This document shows positions 1 through 5,883 of a stretch of DNA of 5,883 nt, piece by piece (the stretch's first letter is position 1; each line of letters opens with the position of its first letter). The DNA lies in assembly GCA_015655615.1 (NCBI GenBank), contig JAATES010000293.1, forward strand, positions 1 to 5,883. The letters are read 5' to 3'. Both the position numbers and the translations under genes were made by a program. The DNA is from Actinomycetales bacterium (GTDB taxonomy: Bacteria; Actinomycetota; Actinomycetes; Actinomycetales; Cellulomonadaceae). Below the pieces are notes generated by a model. It ran no database searches, had not been told where the DNA came from, and saw only the letters and a list, made by a program, of their open reading frames with translations.

Positions 1-6
1 AGCCCA

Positions 7-89
7 GGTGTGCTTCCGGACGGTGTGCTTCCGGACGGTGTGCTTCCGGACGGTGTGCTTCCGGACGGTGTGCTTCCGGACGGTGTGCT
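7..89. repeat. 15-bp perfect tandem repeat, 5 full copies plus 8 bases
   Basis: The unit GGTGTGCTTCCGGAC is repeated without a mismatch at 7-21, 22-36, 37-51, 52-66 and 67-81, and the first 8 bases recur at 82-89 before the sequence diverges. Each unit contains the palindrome TCCGGA. The unit length is a multiple of three and has no stop codon in any of the six frames, so it could be read as LPDGV or CFRTV on plus, or SGSTP, PEAHR or VRKHT on minus. It lies about 10 bases beyond the stop codon of the minus-strand gene ending at 100, so it probably sits in that gene's 3' untranslated region or in a short spacer to a gene left of the window. Identical copies suggest recent slippage expansion. 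Only six bases precede the array in the window, so the left-hand context is unknown. Confidence 0.95.
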
Positions 90-99
90 GCGCGGTCGT

Positions 100-579
100 T
101 CAGGCGCTGGGCGGATGTCGGCGCTGCCAGGGCAGCGGGCCGGGGGAGTCCCGATGGACGAAGGCGGGATGCCGGGGTTTGCCGTCAGGCAGCGGGGCGA
201 CAGGGGCTCGGCCCGGATGCAGGGAACGCAGCACGACGACGGTCGCATAGGACAGACACACGACGGTCATGGTGCCCGCCCAGAGCGCCAGCCCCAGCGT
301 GCCGTTGTCCTGTGGTGAGGTGAACCAGGCGATCAGCCCGCTCGCGTAGCCGACCATGATCACCGACCAGGCCACGACCGCCACGAGCCGGACTCTGCGG
401 TATCGCCGCTGCCGTTGCTCATGCTCCAGTCCGAGCTGTGCTCGCAGGGACATGGCCTGCAAGTACGTCGCTCGGCGTTCCCGCAGGTCATTGCTGTGTC
501 GCTGGTAGTCGTCCCAGGACGTCGGCCCCTCGCTGCCCGTCAGACCTGCGTCGGAAGGCTCATCCGGGTCTCCGGACAT
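100..579 (-). CDS. Small two-pass membrane protein of unknown function, coupled to the MMPL gene
   Basis: This 159-residue protein was not recognised as a named family. The first 60 or so residues are hydrophilic: an acidic start (SGDPDEPSD), then a charged stretch rich in Arg, Glu and Gln that looks helical. Two hydrophobic segments follow, at about 66-86 (VAVVAWSVIMVGYASGLIAW) and 96-117, joined by a short loop containing PQDN. The tail of about 40 residues is Pro- and Arg-rich and basic. Positive charges just before the first segment suggest both ends are cytoplasmic. I chose ATG at 579 because GAGGTG (583-588) lies at proper spacing before it. The GTG at 585, two codons earlier, falls inside that ribosome binding site. 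The start overlaps the last 20 bases of the MMPL gene, so the two are probably translationally coupled, and this may be an accessory subunit; that role is inferred from position only. Confidence 0.75.
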   Translation of the reverse strand: MSGDPDEPSDAGLTGSEGPTSWDDYQRHSNDLRERRATYLQAMSLRAQLGLEHEQRQRRYRRVRLVAVVAWSVIMVGYASGLIAWFTSPQDNGTLGLALWAGTMTVVCLSYATVVVLRSLHPGRAPVAPLPDGKPRHPAFVHRDSPGPLPWQRRHPPSA

Positions 580-2791
580 GGCCACCTCGCTTCACAGGAA
601 TGCGCGCCCGGCTATGGAGCCGCCTCACCGGACCGGGTGCCCACTGATCCCACCGTCCCGCCAGCGCTCTCGTCGCCGGCACCAGGAACAAGCGCACGAT
701 CACGACATCCACGGCGATGACGACGACCAGGCCCGCGCCCACCTGCCTGCTGGACAGCAGATGGCTGATCGCGAATCCAGCGCACACGAGGCCTACGGCG
801 ATCGTTCCCGCAGCGGATGCCAGTCTCGCTACCCGGCTTCCTGCTGGCGCAGCGGCCGTCGCATCCTGATCACTGCGCGAACCAGCCGTCCGGGCAGGGG
901 ACGCCCGGACGACCTCACAGGACAAGGCCAGTCCAAAGCCGAAGGCGATGACCGCCACGACGGCGGTGCTCTCGACTCCGCCGCCCGCGCCGGGCCCCCA
1001 TGCGGGGGCAAAGTACCCCTGCCGGGTCACACTGGTGAGGATCCCCAGGGCGGCCGCAACCGTCAGCCCCGCCGTCAGCACGGCCCGCAGTGGCGCCACG
1101 ATGGAGCCTGTCAGGAGAAACAGCAGCAGCACCGTGACGAGCAGGACCAGAGCAGCCGCCCACCACAAGGGACCGTGCAGAGCATCAGTGAAGTCGACCT
1201 GCTCCGCCGCCTGCCCGGTGACCCATGTCCGGACACCGAGGTCGAGCGCTCGGACGTCGCGGACCGTCGACTCGGCTGCGCTTCCACCCGCATCGCTTGT
1301 CGTCAGGTCGATGCCCAGGACGCTGTACGAGCCGAGCGCCACGGGCGCCGCCACCGCCGCGACGCCTGGCAGTGAGCCGATACGGGTGCGGAGAGCGGGG
1401 ACGTCCTCGAGGGTCGTTGCAGCGATGACCTGCATGTCACTGCTGGAGGCCGACGGGTACTGCTCCGCGAGCTGGCTGAGGAACTGTCGCTGCTTCGCTG
1501 ACTCCGGGAGCGACTCGACGTGCGATATTCGCAGGTGTATGCCGAATGCGGGGAGGGCCAGCGCAGCGAGCAGGACCACGGAGCCGGCGAGCACCCATCG
1601 TGGCCGCCGCCCGAGATGGCCCGCCCACCGTGCCGGGTCGGGTCCCTTCGAAGGGGGCTGGATCGCCTCGGTCGCGGTATGCCGGGCCCACGGCAGTCGG
1701 GTGGTCCAGGCCGCAGGCCTGACGTGTCTCCCGGCAATGAGCACGAGGGCCGGCACCAGGGTGAGCGCCGACACGATGGAGATCACCGCTGCGCAGATGC
1801 CGGCGAGGCCCAGGGAGGGCAAGGGGGTGGGCCGAAGAAGCAGAAGGCCAGCCATCGGGACCACAATGGTGATCGCGGCGAGCACGGCGGTGGGGCCAGA
1901 TCCGGACACGGCACGGGTCACAGCCGCAGCGAGCACCGGCTCGGCGCGGTGGCGACGACGGAGCTCGACCTGGAATCTGGCGACAAGCCATGCGCCGAAG
2001 CCCAAGGACAGGCCTAGCCCCATCATGACGGCGACTGTGGCATCGGCGGCCTGGAGGTCGAGCAGCGAAGCCAGGGCCCACAGGGCGCCGAGGGTCACCG
2101 CAGTGGCCATCACGGAAGCCGCGATGGGCAGCAAGGCCGCGCGGAAGCCACCGAGGATCAGCACCAGAGCAGCGAGGACGAGCGGAATCGCGATCAACCC
2201 GCCAGTGACCATGTCCCGTTGGGCCTGGTGGCGGATGCTCTCGGAGATCAAGGTGGGGGAGCCCACGGTGGCCGATGCGCCAGAGACCCCTGTCGTCAGC
2301 CGTCGTCCCAGGTCATCGAGACGAGCCGCCACTGCGAGCACCGTGGATCGGTGGGCTTGCTCGTCGAGTGAGGTCCGCAGATCCACCACGACCAGGAAGC
2401 CTGTCCCCTCGTCCGCGACGAGGTTGGCCGCAGCCTCGGGTGCTGGTCCAGCCGCCAATGCCTGAGGATCGAAGACGGCCTCGACGCCGGGGAGCAGACC
2501 GAGTTCGGATCGTGCCACCGAGAGCGTCTGAGCATCTGCGGTCGTGGCATCGAGGCCCTTGATGAGAAGGGTGATCTCCTCACCTGCGGCGGCGTTGTCC
2601 TGCAAGATCTTCGATCCCTCGGCCGACTCCGAGCCGGTCACCGACCATCCGTCCGCGGCCAGTCGCTCGGACAGATTGCTCCCGGCCAGGTGTGCGGAGG
2701 CCAGGACGTAACCGGTCGCGGCGAGGACCACCCACACCACGACCAGCAACCGGGCATGGTGGGCGGCGAACCTGCCGAGAGAAGGGAACAC
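560..2791 (-). CDS. MMPL-family (RND superfamily) membrane transporter-like protein
   Basis: This 743-residue protein has the two-fold MMPL layout. A first TM segment (about 14-34) is followed by an extracytoplasmic domain with the family-type start LSERLAADGWSVTGSESAEG (40-59). A membrane block comes next (about 194-355), then TM 397-417 and a second extracytoplasmic domain (about 418-540). A final membrane block (about 541-708) ends in AVDVVIVRLFLVPATRAL and GRWDQWAP, close to the usual family ending. MMPL proteins export lipids, glycolipids or small molecules across the inner membrane using proton force; the substrate here is unknown. Oddly, both Asp-Tyr pairs of the family are replaced: GLGLSLGF has Gly264-Phe265, and GLALSC has Ser624-Cys625. 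The Arg/Glu-rich loop after the second pair is also altered. The GTG start at 2791 has no Shine-Dalgarno but has a -10 hexamer 6 bases upstream, suggesting a leaderless transcript. It heads an operon with the small membrane protein gene. Confidence 0.92.
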   Translation of the reverse strand: MFPSLGRFAAHHARLLVVVWVVLAATGYVLASAHLAGSNLSERLAADGWSVTGSESAEGSKILQDNAAAGEEITLLIKGLDATTADAQTLSVARSELGLLPGVEAVFDPQALAAGPAPEAAANLVADEGTGFLVVVDLRTSLDEQAHRSTVLAVAARLDDLGRRLTTGVSGASATVGSPTLISESIRHQAQRDMVTGGLIAIPLVLAALVLILGGFRAALLPIAASVMATAVTLGALWALASLLDLQAADATVAVMMGLGLSLGFGAWLVARFQVELRRRHRAEPVLAAAVTRAVSGSGPTAVLAAITIVVPMAGLLLLRPTPLPSLGLAGICAAVISIVSALTLVPALVLIAGRHVRPAAWTTRLPWARHTATEAIQPPSKGPDPARWAGHLGRRPRWVLAGSVVLLAALALPAFGIHLRISHVESLPESAKQRQFLSQLAEQYPSASSSDMQVIAATTLEDVPALRTRIGSLPGVAAVAAPVALGSYSVLGIDLTTSDAGGSAAESTVRDVRALDLGVRTWVTGQAAEQVDFTDALHGPLWWAAALVLLVTVLLLFLLTGSIVAPLRAVLTAGLTVAAALGILTSVTRQGYFAPAWGPGAGGGVESTAVVAVIAFGFGLALSCEVVRASPARTAGSRSDQDATAAAPAGSRVARLASAAGTIAVGLVCAGFAISHLLSSRQVGAGLVVVIAVDVVIVRLFLVPATRALAGRWDQWAPGPVRRLHSRARIPVKRGGHVRRPG
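583..588 (-). promoter_or_regulatory. Ribosome binding site for the small membrane protein gene
   Basis: On the minus strand the sequence reads GCGAGGTGGCCATG. GAGG is 5 bases from ATG at 579, a normal Shine-Dalgarno spacing. The site lies inside the 3' end of the MMPL coding region and contains the alternative GTG start (585-583), so it decides the start in favour of ATG. Overlap of about 20 bases with the upstream gene suggests re-initiation by ribosomes finishing the MMPL gene. Confidence 0.6.
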
Positions 2792-2797
2792 AGCAGC

Positions 2798-2803
2798 AGC
2801 GTA
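2798..2803 (-). promoter_or_regulatory. -10 element of leaderless promoter for the MMPL gene
   Basis: On the minus strand the sequence reads TACGCT, then six bases (GCTGCT), then the GTG start at 2791. TANNNT followed by six bases and the start codon is the arrangement known for leaderless actinobacterial genes, where the first base of the start codon is +1. No Shine-Dalgarno sequence precedes this start, which fits. No convincing -35 hexamer was seen. The motif is short, so chance occurrence is possible. Confidence 0.5.
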
Positions 2804-2830
2804 GTCGGCACCGGTACCAGGAGGCCCGGA

Positions 2831-2836
2831 TAGGCT
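2831..2836 (+). promoter_or_regulatory. -10 element of leaderless promoter for rarA
   Basis: TAGGCT is followed by six bases (GCAGAC) and then the GTG start of rarA at 2843, the spacing expected if transcription begins at the G of GTG. An AGGAGG at 2819-2824 is 18 bases from the start codon, too far to serve as its ribosome binding site, and no other start codon lies at suitable distance. No clear -35 hexamer was seen in the 51-bp spacer shared with the divergent MMPL gene. Confidence 0.55.
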
Positions 2837-2842
2837 GCAGAC

Positions 2843-4276
2843 GTGGACTTGTTCGAGAACGCCAGGACCGACACCTCCGGCAGGCCCGTGGTCTCGACCA
2901 GTGCACCCCTGGCCGTCCGGATGCGGCCGGCCATGCTCTCAGAGGTGGCCGGGCAGGCCCATCTGCTGGCACCCGGGGCGCCGTTGACCAGGTTGGTGGA
3001 GCCACAGCCGGGGGCGGCCGAGCGGACGGCACCCGCGAGCGTCATTCTCTACGGACCGCCGGGAACGGGCAAGACCACGATCGCCTACCTCATCGCGCGG
3101 GCCTCCGGGCGCAGGTTCGTCGAACTCTCCGCCGTCACGGCGGGAGTCAAGGACGTCCGCGAGGTCATCGAGGATGCGCGGCGGCGACTCGCCACTGGTG
3201 ACGACGAGACCGTGCTGTTCATCGATGAGGTCCACCGGTTCTCCAAGACCCAGCAGGACGCCCTGCTGCCGAGCGTCGAGAACCGCTGGGTCACCCTGGT
3301 CGCCGCGACCACCGAGAATCCGAGCTTCGCGGTCAACTCACCCTTGCTGTCCCGGTCGCTGCTGCTGACCTTGCACAGCTTGTCTGACGAGGACATCGAG
3401 GCACTGGTCCGGCGGGCGCTCGCGGATGACCGCGGGCTGGCAGCAACCGTTCAGATCACAGAAGAGGCCTGTGCTCAGCTGGTGCGTATGGCGGGCGGTG
3501 ACGCACGAAAGGCGCTCACGGTCCTCGAGGCGGCAGCGGGGACGGCGCTCAGCGAGACTTCTGCCTCCGGGTCCGGCCCAAGGTCACCGGGCGAGTCCAC
3601 TGTCGCCGCCGCTGATCCGGGGCAGGCCGTACCGCTGATCACCCTGGCGACGATCGAGCAGGGGGTGGACGTCGCCGCGGTTCGCTACGACCGCGATGGA
3701 GATCAGCACTACGACGTGATCAGCGCCTTCATCAAGTCGATGCGAGGGTCCGACGTCGACGCGGCTTTGCACTACCTGGCTCGCATGATCACCGCGGGTG
3801 AGGACCCCCGGTTCATCGCACGCCGTATCGTGATCGCGGCGTCAGAGGACGTCGGCATGGCCGATCCCTCCGCGTTGCAGACGGCGGTGGCGGCCTCGCA
3901 GGCCGTCGCCTTCATCGGGATGCCCGAGGCCCGGATCGTGCTGGCTGAGGCCGTCGTCCATGTTGCGACAGCGCCGAAGTCCAATGCGGCCTATCTGGGC
4001 ATCGATGCGGCGATCGCTGATGTCCGCGCGGGCAGGATCGGACTGGTGCCCCCTCACTTGCGGGATGCGCACTATGCAGGGGCCAAGGCGCTGGGCCACG
4101 GCACGGAGTACGTCTATGCGCATGACGAGCCGCATGGCATAGCCGCCCAGCAGTATCTGCCCGACGCCCTGGTCGGTCGGCGCTATTACGAACCGACCGA
4201 CCGCGGCTACGAGCGCCAGCTCTCGGAGCGACTGGAGCGGATCCGTAGTCTGTTGCCCCCTGTCGGCCCCTCCTGA
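2843..4276 (+). CDS. rarA: Replication-associated recombination protein A (RarA/MgsA, AAA+ ATPase)
   Basis: RarA is a cytoplasmic, clamp-loader-like AAA+ ATPase related to eukaryotic Mgs1/WRNIP1 that acts at stalled replication forks and gaps. The 477-residue protein begins with the family-type MDLFENA, which supports the GTG start, followed by PLAVRMRP and VAGQAHLL (about 22-42). Walker A is GPPGTGKT (71-78). Walker B is LFIDEVHRF with Asp128-Glu129. Sensor 1 is ATTENPSF (155-162). The probable arginine finger is Arg171 in LLSRS, and sensor 2 is GGDARKAL (218-225, Arg222). The C-terminal lid and oligomerisation part includes the diagnostic [20 protein letters not shown] (282-302) and SEDVGMADP (334-342). 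All catalytic residues are present. The protein is slightly long for the family owing to a Ser/Gly/Pro-rich stretch at about 235-263. It has its own promoter and no evident operon partner. Confidence 0.97.
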   Translation: MDLFENARTDTSGRPVVSTSAPLAVRMRPAMLSEVAGQAHLLAPGAPLTRLVEPQPGAAERTAPASVILYGPPGTGKTTIAYLIARASGRRFVELSAVTAGVKDVREVIEDARRRLATGDDETVLFIDEVHRFSKTQQDALLPSVENRWVTLVAATTENPSFAVNSPLLSRSLLLTLHSLSDEDIEALVRRALADDRGLAATVQITEEACAQLVRMAGGDARKALTVLEAAAGTALSETSASGSGPRSPGESTVAAADPGQAVPLITLATIEQGVDVAAVRYDRDGDQHYDVISAFIKSMRGSDVDAALHYLARMITAGEDPRFIARRIVIAASEDVGMADPSALQTAVAASQAVAFIGMPEARIVLAEAVVHVATAPKSNAAYLGIDAAIADVRAGRIGLVPPHLRDAHYAGAKALGHGTEYVYAHDEPHGIAAQQYLPDALVGRRYYEPTDRGYERQLSERLERIRSLLPPVGPS

Positions 4277-4304
4277 AGTTCACGGTCGACCGGGACCCAT
4301 ACGA

Positions 4305-4333
4305 TTGAAATTCATCGCTGATCCGCGTAGCGT
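4305..4333 (+). promoter_or_regulatory. Probable housekeeping sigma promoter for the secreted-protein gene
   Basis: TTGAAA (4305-4310) is separated by exactly 17 bases from TAGCGT (4328-4333), a good match to the TTGACA / TANNNT consensus of actinobacterial housekeeping sigma factors. The -35 element lies in a locally AT-richer patch in otherwise GC-rich DNA. Transcription would start near 4340, about 30 bases past the end of the promoter's AT-rich part and clear of rarA, giving a leader of roughly 117 bases before the ATG at 4457. It drives the downstream gene only, since rarA ends at 4276. Confidence 0.55.
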
Positions 4334-4344
4334 TCACCTCGTCG

Positions 4345-4358
4345 TGACAGCGTTGTCA
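4345..4358. promoter_or_regulatory. Palindrome at the expected transcription start, possible operator
   Basis: TGACA-GCGT-TGTCA is a perfect 5-bp inverted repeat with a 4-base spacer, located about 5-18 bases past the predicted transcription start. Its size and location would suit a dimeric repressor, but no known operator consensus was recognised and a palindrome this short can arise by chance. Confidence 0.25.
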
Positions 4359-4387
4359 GCGTCCCTCGGTGTCGGGGGTCGGTGTGT

Positions 4388-4408
4388 GTCGACGAAGTCG
4401 TCGTCGAC
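4388..4408 (+). promoter_or_regulatory. Hairpin in the leader of the secreted-protein gene
   Basis: GTCGACGA (4388-4395) pairs perfectly with TCGTCGAC (4401-4408) around the loop AGTCG. Two further G-U pairs could extend the stem in RNA (4387/4409 and 4386/4410). It lies about 50 bases before the ribosome binding site. The bases after it are GTCTTGGTGTCC, not a run of T, so it is not a standard intrinsic terminator. It could stabilise the mRNA, act in attenuation, or mark the end of read-through from rarA. Confidence 0.35.
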
Positions 4409-4444
4409 GTCTTGGTGTCCTCCGTCCTGAGCTGCCTGAAGAAC

Positions 4445-4450
4445 AAGGTG
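4445..4450 (+). promoter_or_regulatory. Ribosome binding site for the secreted-protein gene
   Basis: AAGGTG ends 6 bases before the ATG at 4457, a good Shine-Dalgarno spacing. An in-frame GTG at 4448-4450 is part of this site, so the ATG is the better start. Unlike the two divergent genes to the left, this gene appears to use a normal leader. Confidence 0.6.
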
Positions 4451-4456
4451 CAACCC

Positions 4457-5883
4457 ATGCGTTCTGATCACCCCGTCCGTCCTGTCCCCGTCCGCGGCCG
4501 CCATCGCTGGCTGCGGACGCTGATCGTCTTCGCTGCCGCGGGTTCGCTGGCAGGTGTGGTCGCACCGAGCGCGCAGGCCGTGGCGCTGAATGTGCGCGGA
4601 GACTCGGACAGCATCCAAGCCTCCGTCACATCCGTGACCTCGAACTTCGGGAACACCTCGAGTGGGACCGAGAATGTCGGTTCATTGAATGACCGCAATC
4701 CGGCGACCAAGTGGTACGCGGGCACCGGCAACCAGCCGACGCCGACGACGCCGATCTATGCGATCTACACGCTGTCATCGGCCGCCCAGGCCACGGCGTA
4801 CTCGCTGACCTCCGGTGGAGATGCGCCCGAGCGGGACCCGAAGGACTGGACGGTCCTGGGCAGCAACTCCGCGTCGGCCGCGACGAATGCGTCCGACGCG
4901 TCCTGGACGCTCGTCGACACTCGGACGTCTCAAACGTTCGCCTCCCGGGGGCAGCGCAATGTCTATTCCGCGACGACTCCGGCCTCATACCTGTACTACC
5001 AGCTGCGGGTGACTGCCAACCTGGCCAACAGCACCGCGTCCAACAACACCAAGTTCCAGATCGCCGACTGGACCCTGCGCACCGGCGCGGTGGGCGCGTC
5101 CTCGAGCATCATCACGTCGGCGACGTCATGGTCGTACCTGGAGGACGGAACCGTCGACCCGGCGAACGGCGCTGCGGACCGTACGGCGTGGACACAGGTC
5201 GGAGCCACGCTTCCGGGCACATGGAAGACCGCCGCCGGCCCGTTCGGTGCCAAGCGCTCCGGGAGCACCGCGACCACGAACATAGGCACGAACTTTCAGG
5301 CAGCCACCCTGCTGAAGTACTTCTTGAGCTATACGAGCGACACCGAATACGTGACGGTCCCCGCCTACTTCTTCCGGTACGCCTTCGAGCTCGACCAGGC
5401 CGGTCTGGACTCGATCAAGGGTCTGTACGGCACGCTGGTGCACGACGACGCCGCGACGGTCTACATCAACGGCACCGCGGTCGCCGACTTCCCCGGGACG
5501 AACGTCCCGACGTCAAACCTCGGCTATGGCGGCAACAACAACGGTGATCCTGCCACCGAGCAGCTGCTGGTCCCGGCGACCCCGCTGCGGGTGGGGCAGA
5601 ACGTGATCTCGGTCGAGCTGCACAACGTGAACGCCACGAGCTCGGACGTCTACTTCTCCCTGCCGACGCTTGCCGCGACGAGCGATACGGTACCGGTCCC
5701 CTTCACGTCGGCCGAGCTCAACGCGACCTACCCCTCGGACACCGTCCCGACCGGCGACAACGGCGGCGACTACTTCGTCGACCTCCTGGATGGGTTCAGC
5801 GACCTGCGGGACAACCACCCCTCCGTGCTGGCAGCCAATGAGAATCTCACGAGCGGAGTCACCCCGACGGCGGTGAACGACAC
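4457..5883 (+). CDS. Secreted multidomain protein with discoidin-like and beta-sandwich domains (3' end cut by window)
   Basis: The frame opens at ATG 4457 and has no stop through base 5883, giving 475 residues of a longer protein. It has a clear signal peptide: a basic start (RGRHRWLR, 13-20), a hydrophobic core (TLIVFAAAGSLAGVVA) and a likely signal peptidase I cut after SAQA (residue 41). Residues about 53-208 resemble an F5/8 type C (discoidin)-like carbohydrate-binding domain: SLNDRNPATKWY (76-87), ERDPKDWTVLGSN (125-137), SWTLVDTRT (149-157), YLYYQLRVTAN (178-188), FQIADWTL (200-207). Residues about 223-408 form a second jelly-roll-like domain with DDAATVYINGTAV (330-342), VGQNVISVELHN (379-390) and SSDVYFSLPTL (395-405), a type often attached to actinobacterial exported enzymes. 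The part from about 415 (YFVDLLDGFSDLRDNHP, 439-455) may start another domain, perhaps an enzyme such as a phosphatase, but I cannot identify it. No sortase motif or anchor is visible. Confidence 0.85.
   Translation, partial: MRSDHPVRPVPVRGRHRWLRTLIVFAAAGSLAGVVAPSAQAVALNVRGDSDSIQASVTSVTSNFGNTSSGTENVGSLNDRNPATKWYAGTGNQPTPTTPIYAIYTLSSAAQATAYSLTSGGDAPERDPKDWTVLGSNSASAATNASDASWTLVDTRTSQTFASRGQRNVYSATTPASYLYYQLRVTANLANSTASNNTKFQIADWTLRTGAVGASSSIITSATSWSYLEDGTVDPANGAADRTAWTQVGATLPGTWKTAAGPFGAKRSGSTATTNIGTNFQAATLLKYFLSYTSDTEYVTVPAYFFRYAFELDQAGLDSIKGLYGTLVHDDAATVYINGTAVADFPGTNVPTSNLGYGGNNNGDPATEQLLVPATPLRVGQNVISVELHNVNATSSDVYFSLPTLAATSDTVPVPFTSAELNATYPSDTVPTGDNGGDYFVDLLDGFSDLRDNHPSVLAANENLTSGVTPTAVND

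Larger units (their letters stand above)
4277..4456 (+). other. Intergenic region between rarA and the secreted-protein gene
   Basis: This 180-base spacer has no credible gene. It holds a promoter, a short palindrome, a leader hairpin and a ribosome binding site for the downstream gene. Near its left end CGGTCGACCG (4283-4292) is a perfect 10-base palindrome without a loop and without a T run, so I found no convincing terminator for rarA. Confidence 0.7.

Noticed and set aside
7..89. CRISPR array
   Set aside because: Units of 15 bp are directly adjacent with no spacers, and no cas gene is present.
8..318. Plus-strand open frames running through the tandem repeat (CFRTV or LPDGV repeats)
   Set aside because: They arise because the 15-bp unit has no stop in any frame, and they continue antisense to the small membrane protein gene without sensible protein character. 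A gene entering from the left cannot be excluded but is not supported.
578..1375. Plus-strand open frame of about 265 codons
   Set aside because: It is antisense to the MMPL gene, has a low-complexity product rich in Arg, Gln, Asp and Gly, and shows no good start signal.
948..2465. Long plus-strand open frame of about 505 codons opposite the MMPL gene
   Set aside because: It is antisense to a clear MMPL gene. Its product is rich in Arg, Ser, Ala and Thr with no recognisable domain, typical of the mirror frame of a high-GC gene.
2819..2824. AGGAGG as the ribosome binding site of rarA
   Set aside because: It is 18 bases from the GTG start and no other start codon lies at normal distance. The leaderless -10 arrangement explains the start better.
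4283..4292. CGGTCGACCG as a rarA terminator
   Set aside because: It has no loop and no following T run; it is a short palindrome of GC-rich bases common by chance.
4334..4618. Minus-strand open frames across the leader and start of the secreted-protein gene
   Set aside because: They overlap a clear promoter, ribosome binding site and signal-peptide coding sequence on the other strand, and have no recognisable product.
4711..5547. Plus-strand open frame of about 278 codons inside the secreted-protein gene
   Set aside because: It lies in another frame of the signal-peptide gene, is rich in Arg, Gly, His and Asp, and has no domain; the frame starting at 4457 has clear export and beta-sandwich features.

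Overview
The window looks like chromosomal DNA from a high-GC actinobacterium (Actinomycetota). The signs are strong G/C at third codon positions, GTG starts, apparently leaderless promoters (TANNNT hexamers exactly 6 nt before GTG start codons), an MMPL-family transporter, and a RarA with an actinobacterial type of sequence. The genus cannot be fixed from the sequence alone. No tRNA, rRNA, CRISPR array, transposase or phage gene was seen.

Layout, left to right. (1) Bases 7-89 hold a perfect 15-bp tandem repeat, five full copies plus a partial one, just past the stop codon of a minus-strand gene. (2) Two overlapping minus-strand genes follow. The upstream gene (560-2791) encodes an MMPL/RND-superfamily membrane protein of 743 residues. 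Its last 20 bases overlap the start of a small gene of unknown function (100-579), which encodes a predicted two-pass membrane protein. (3) A 51-bp divergent spacer (2792-2842) separates the MMPL gene from rarA (2843-4276, plus strand), which encodes the AAA+ replication/recombination ATPase. (4) A 180-bp intergenic region (4277-4456) carries a good promoter, a short palindrome near the expected transcription start, a hairpin and a ribosome binding site. (5) These lead into a secreted multidomain protein starting at 4457 that is open to the end of the window. It has a signal peptide, a discoidin (F5/8 type C)-like domain and a second beta-sandwich domain. Whatever follows is cut off.

The three transcription units show no obvious shared pathway. 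The MMPL gene and its small partner probably form one translationally coupled operon acting at the membrane. RarA is a housekeeping genome-maintenance factor. The last gene encodes an exported, probably carbohydrate-binding protein with its own promoter.

The points most worth a second look are the loss of both Asp-Tyr proton-relay pairs in the MMPL protein, the mirror-image leaderless promoter pair at 2798-2836, the 15-bp repeat array, and the leader of the secreted-protein gene. I did not find a clearly recognisable new defence or mobile system here.
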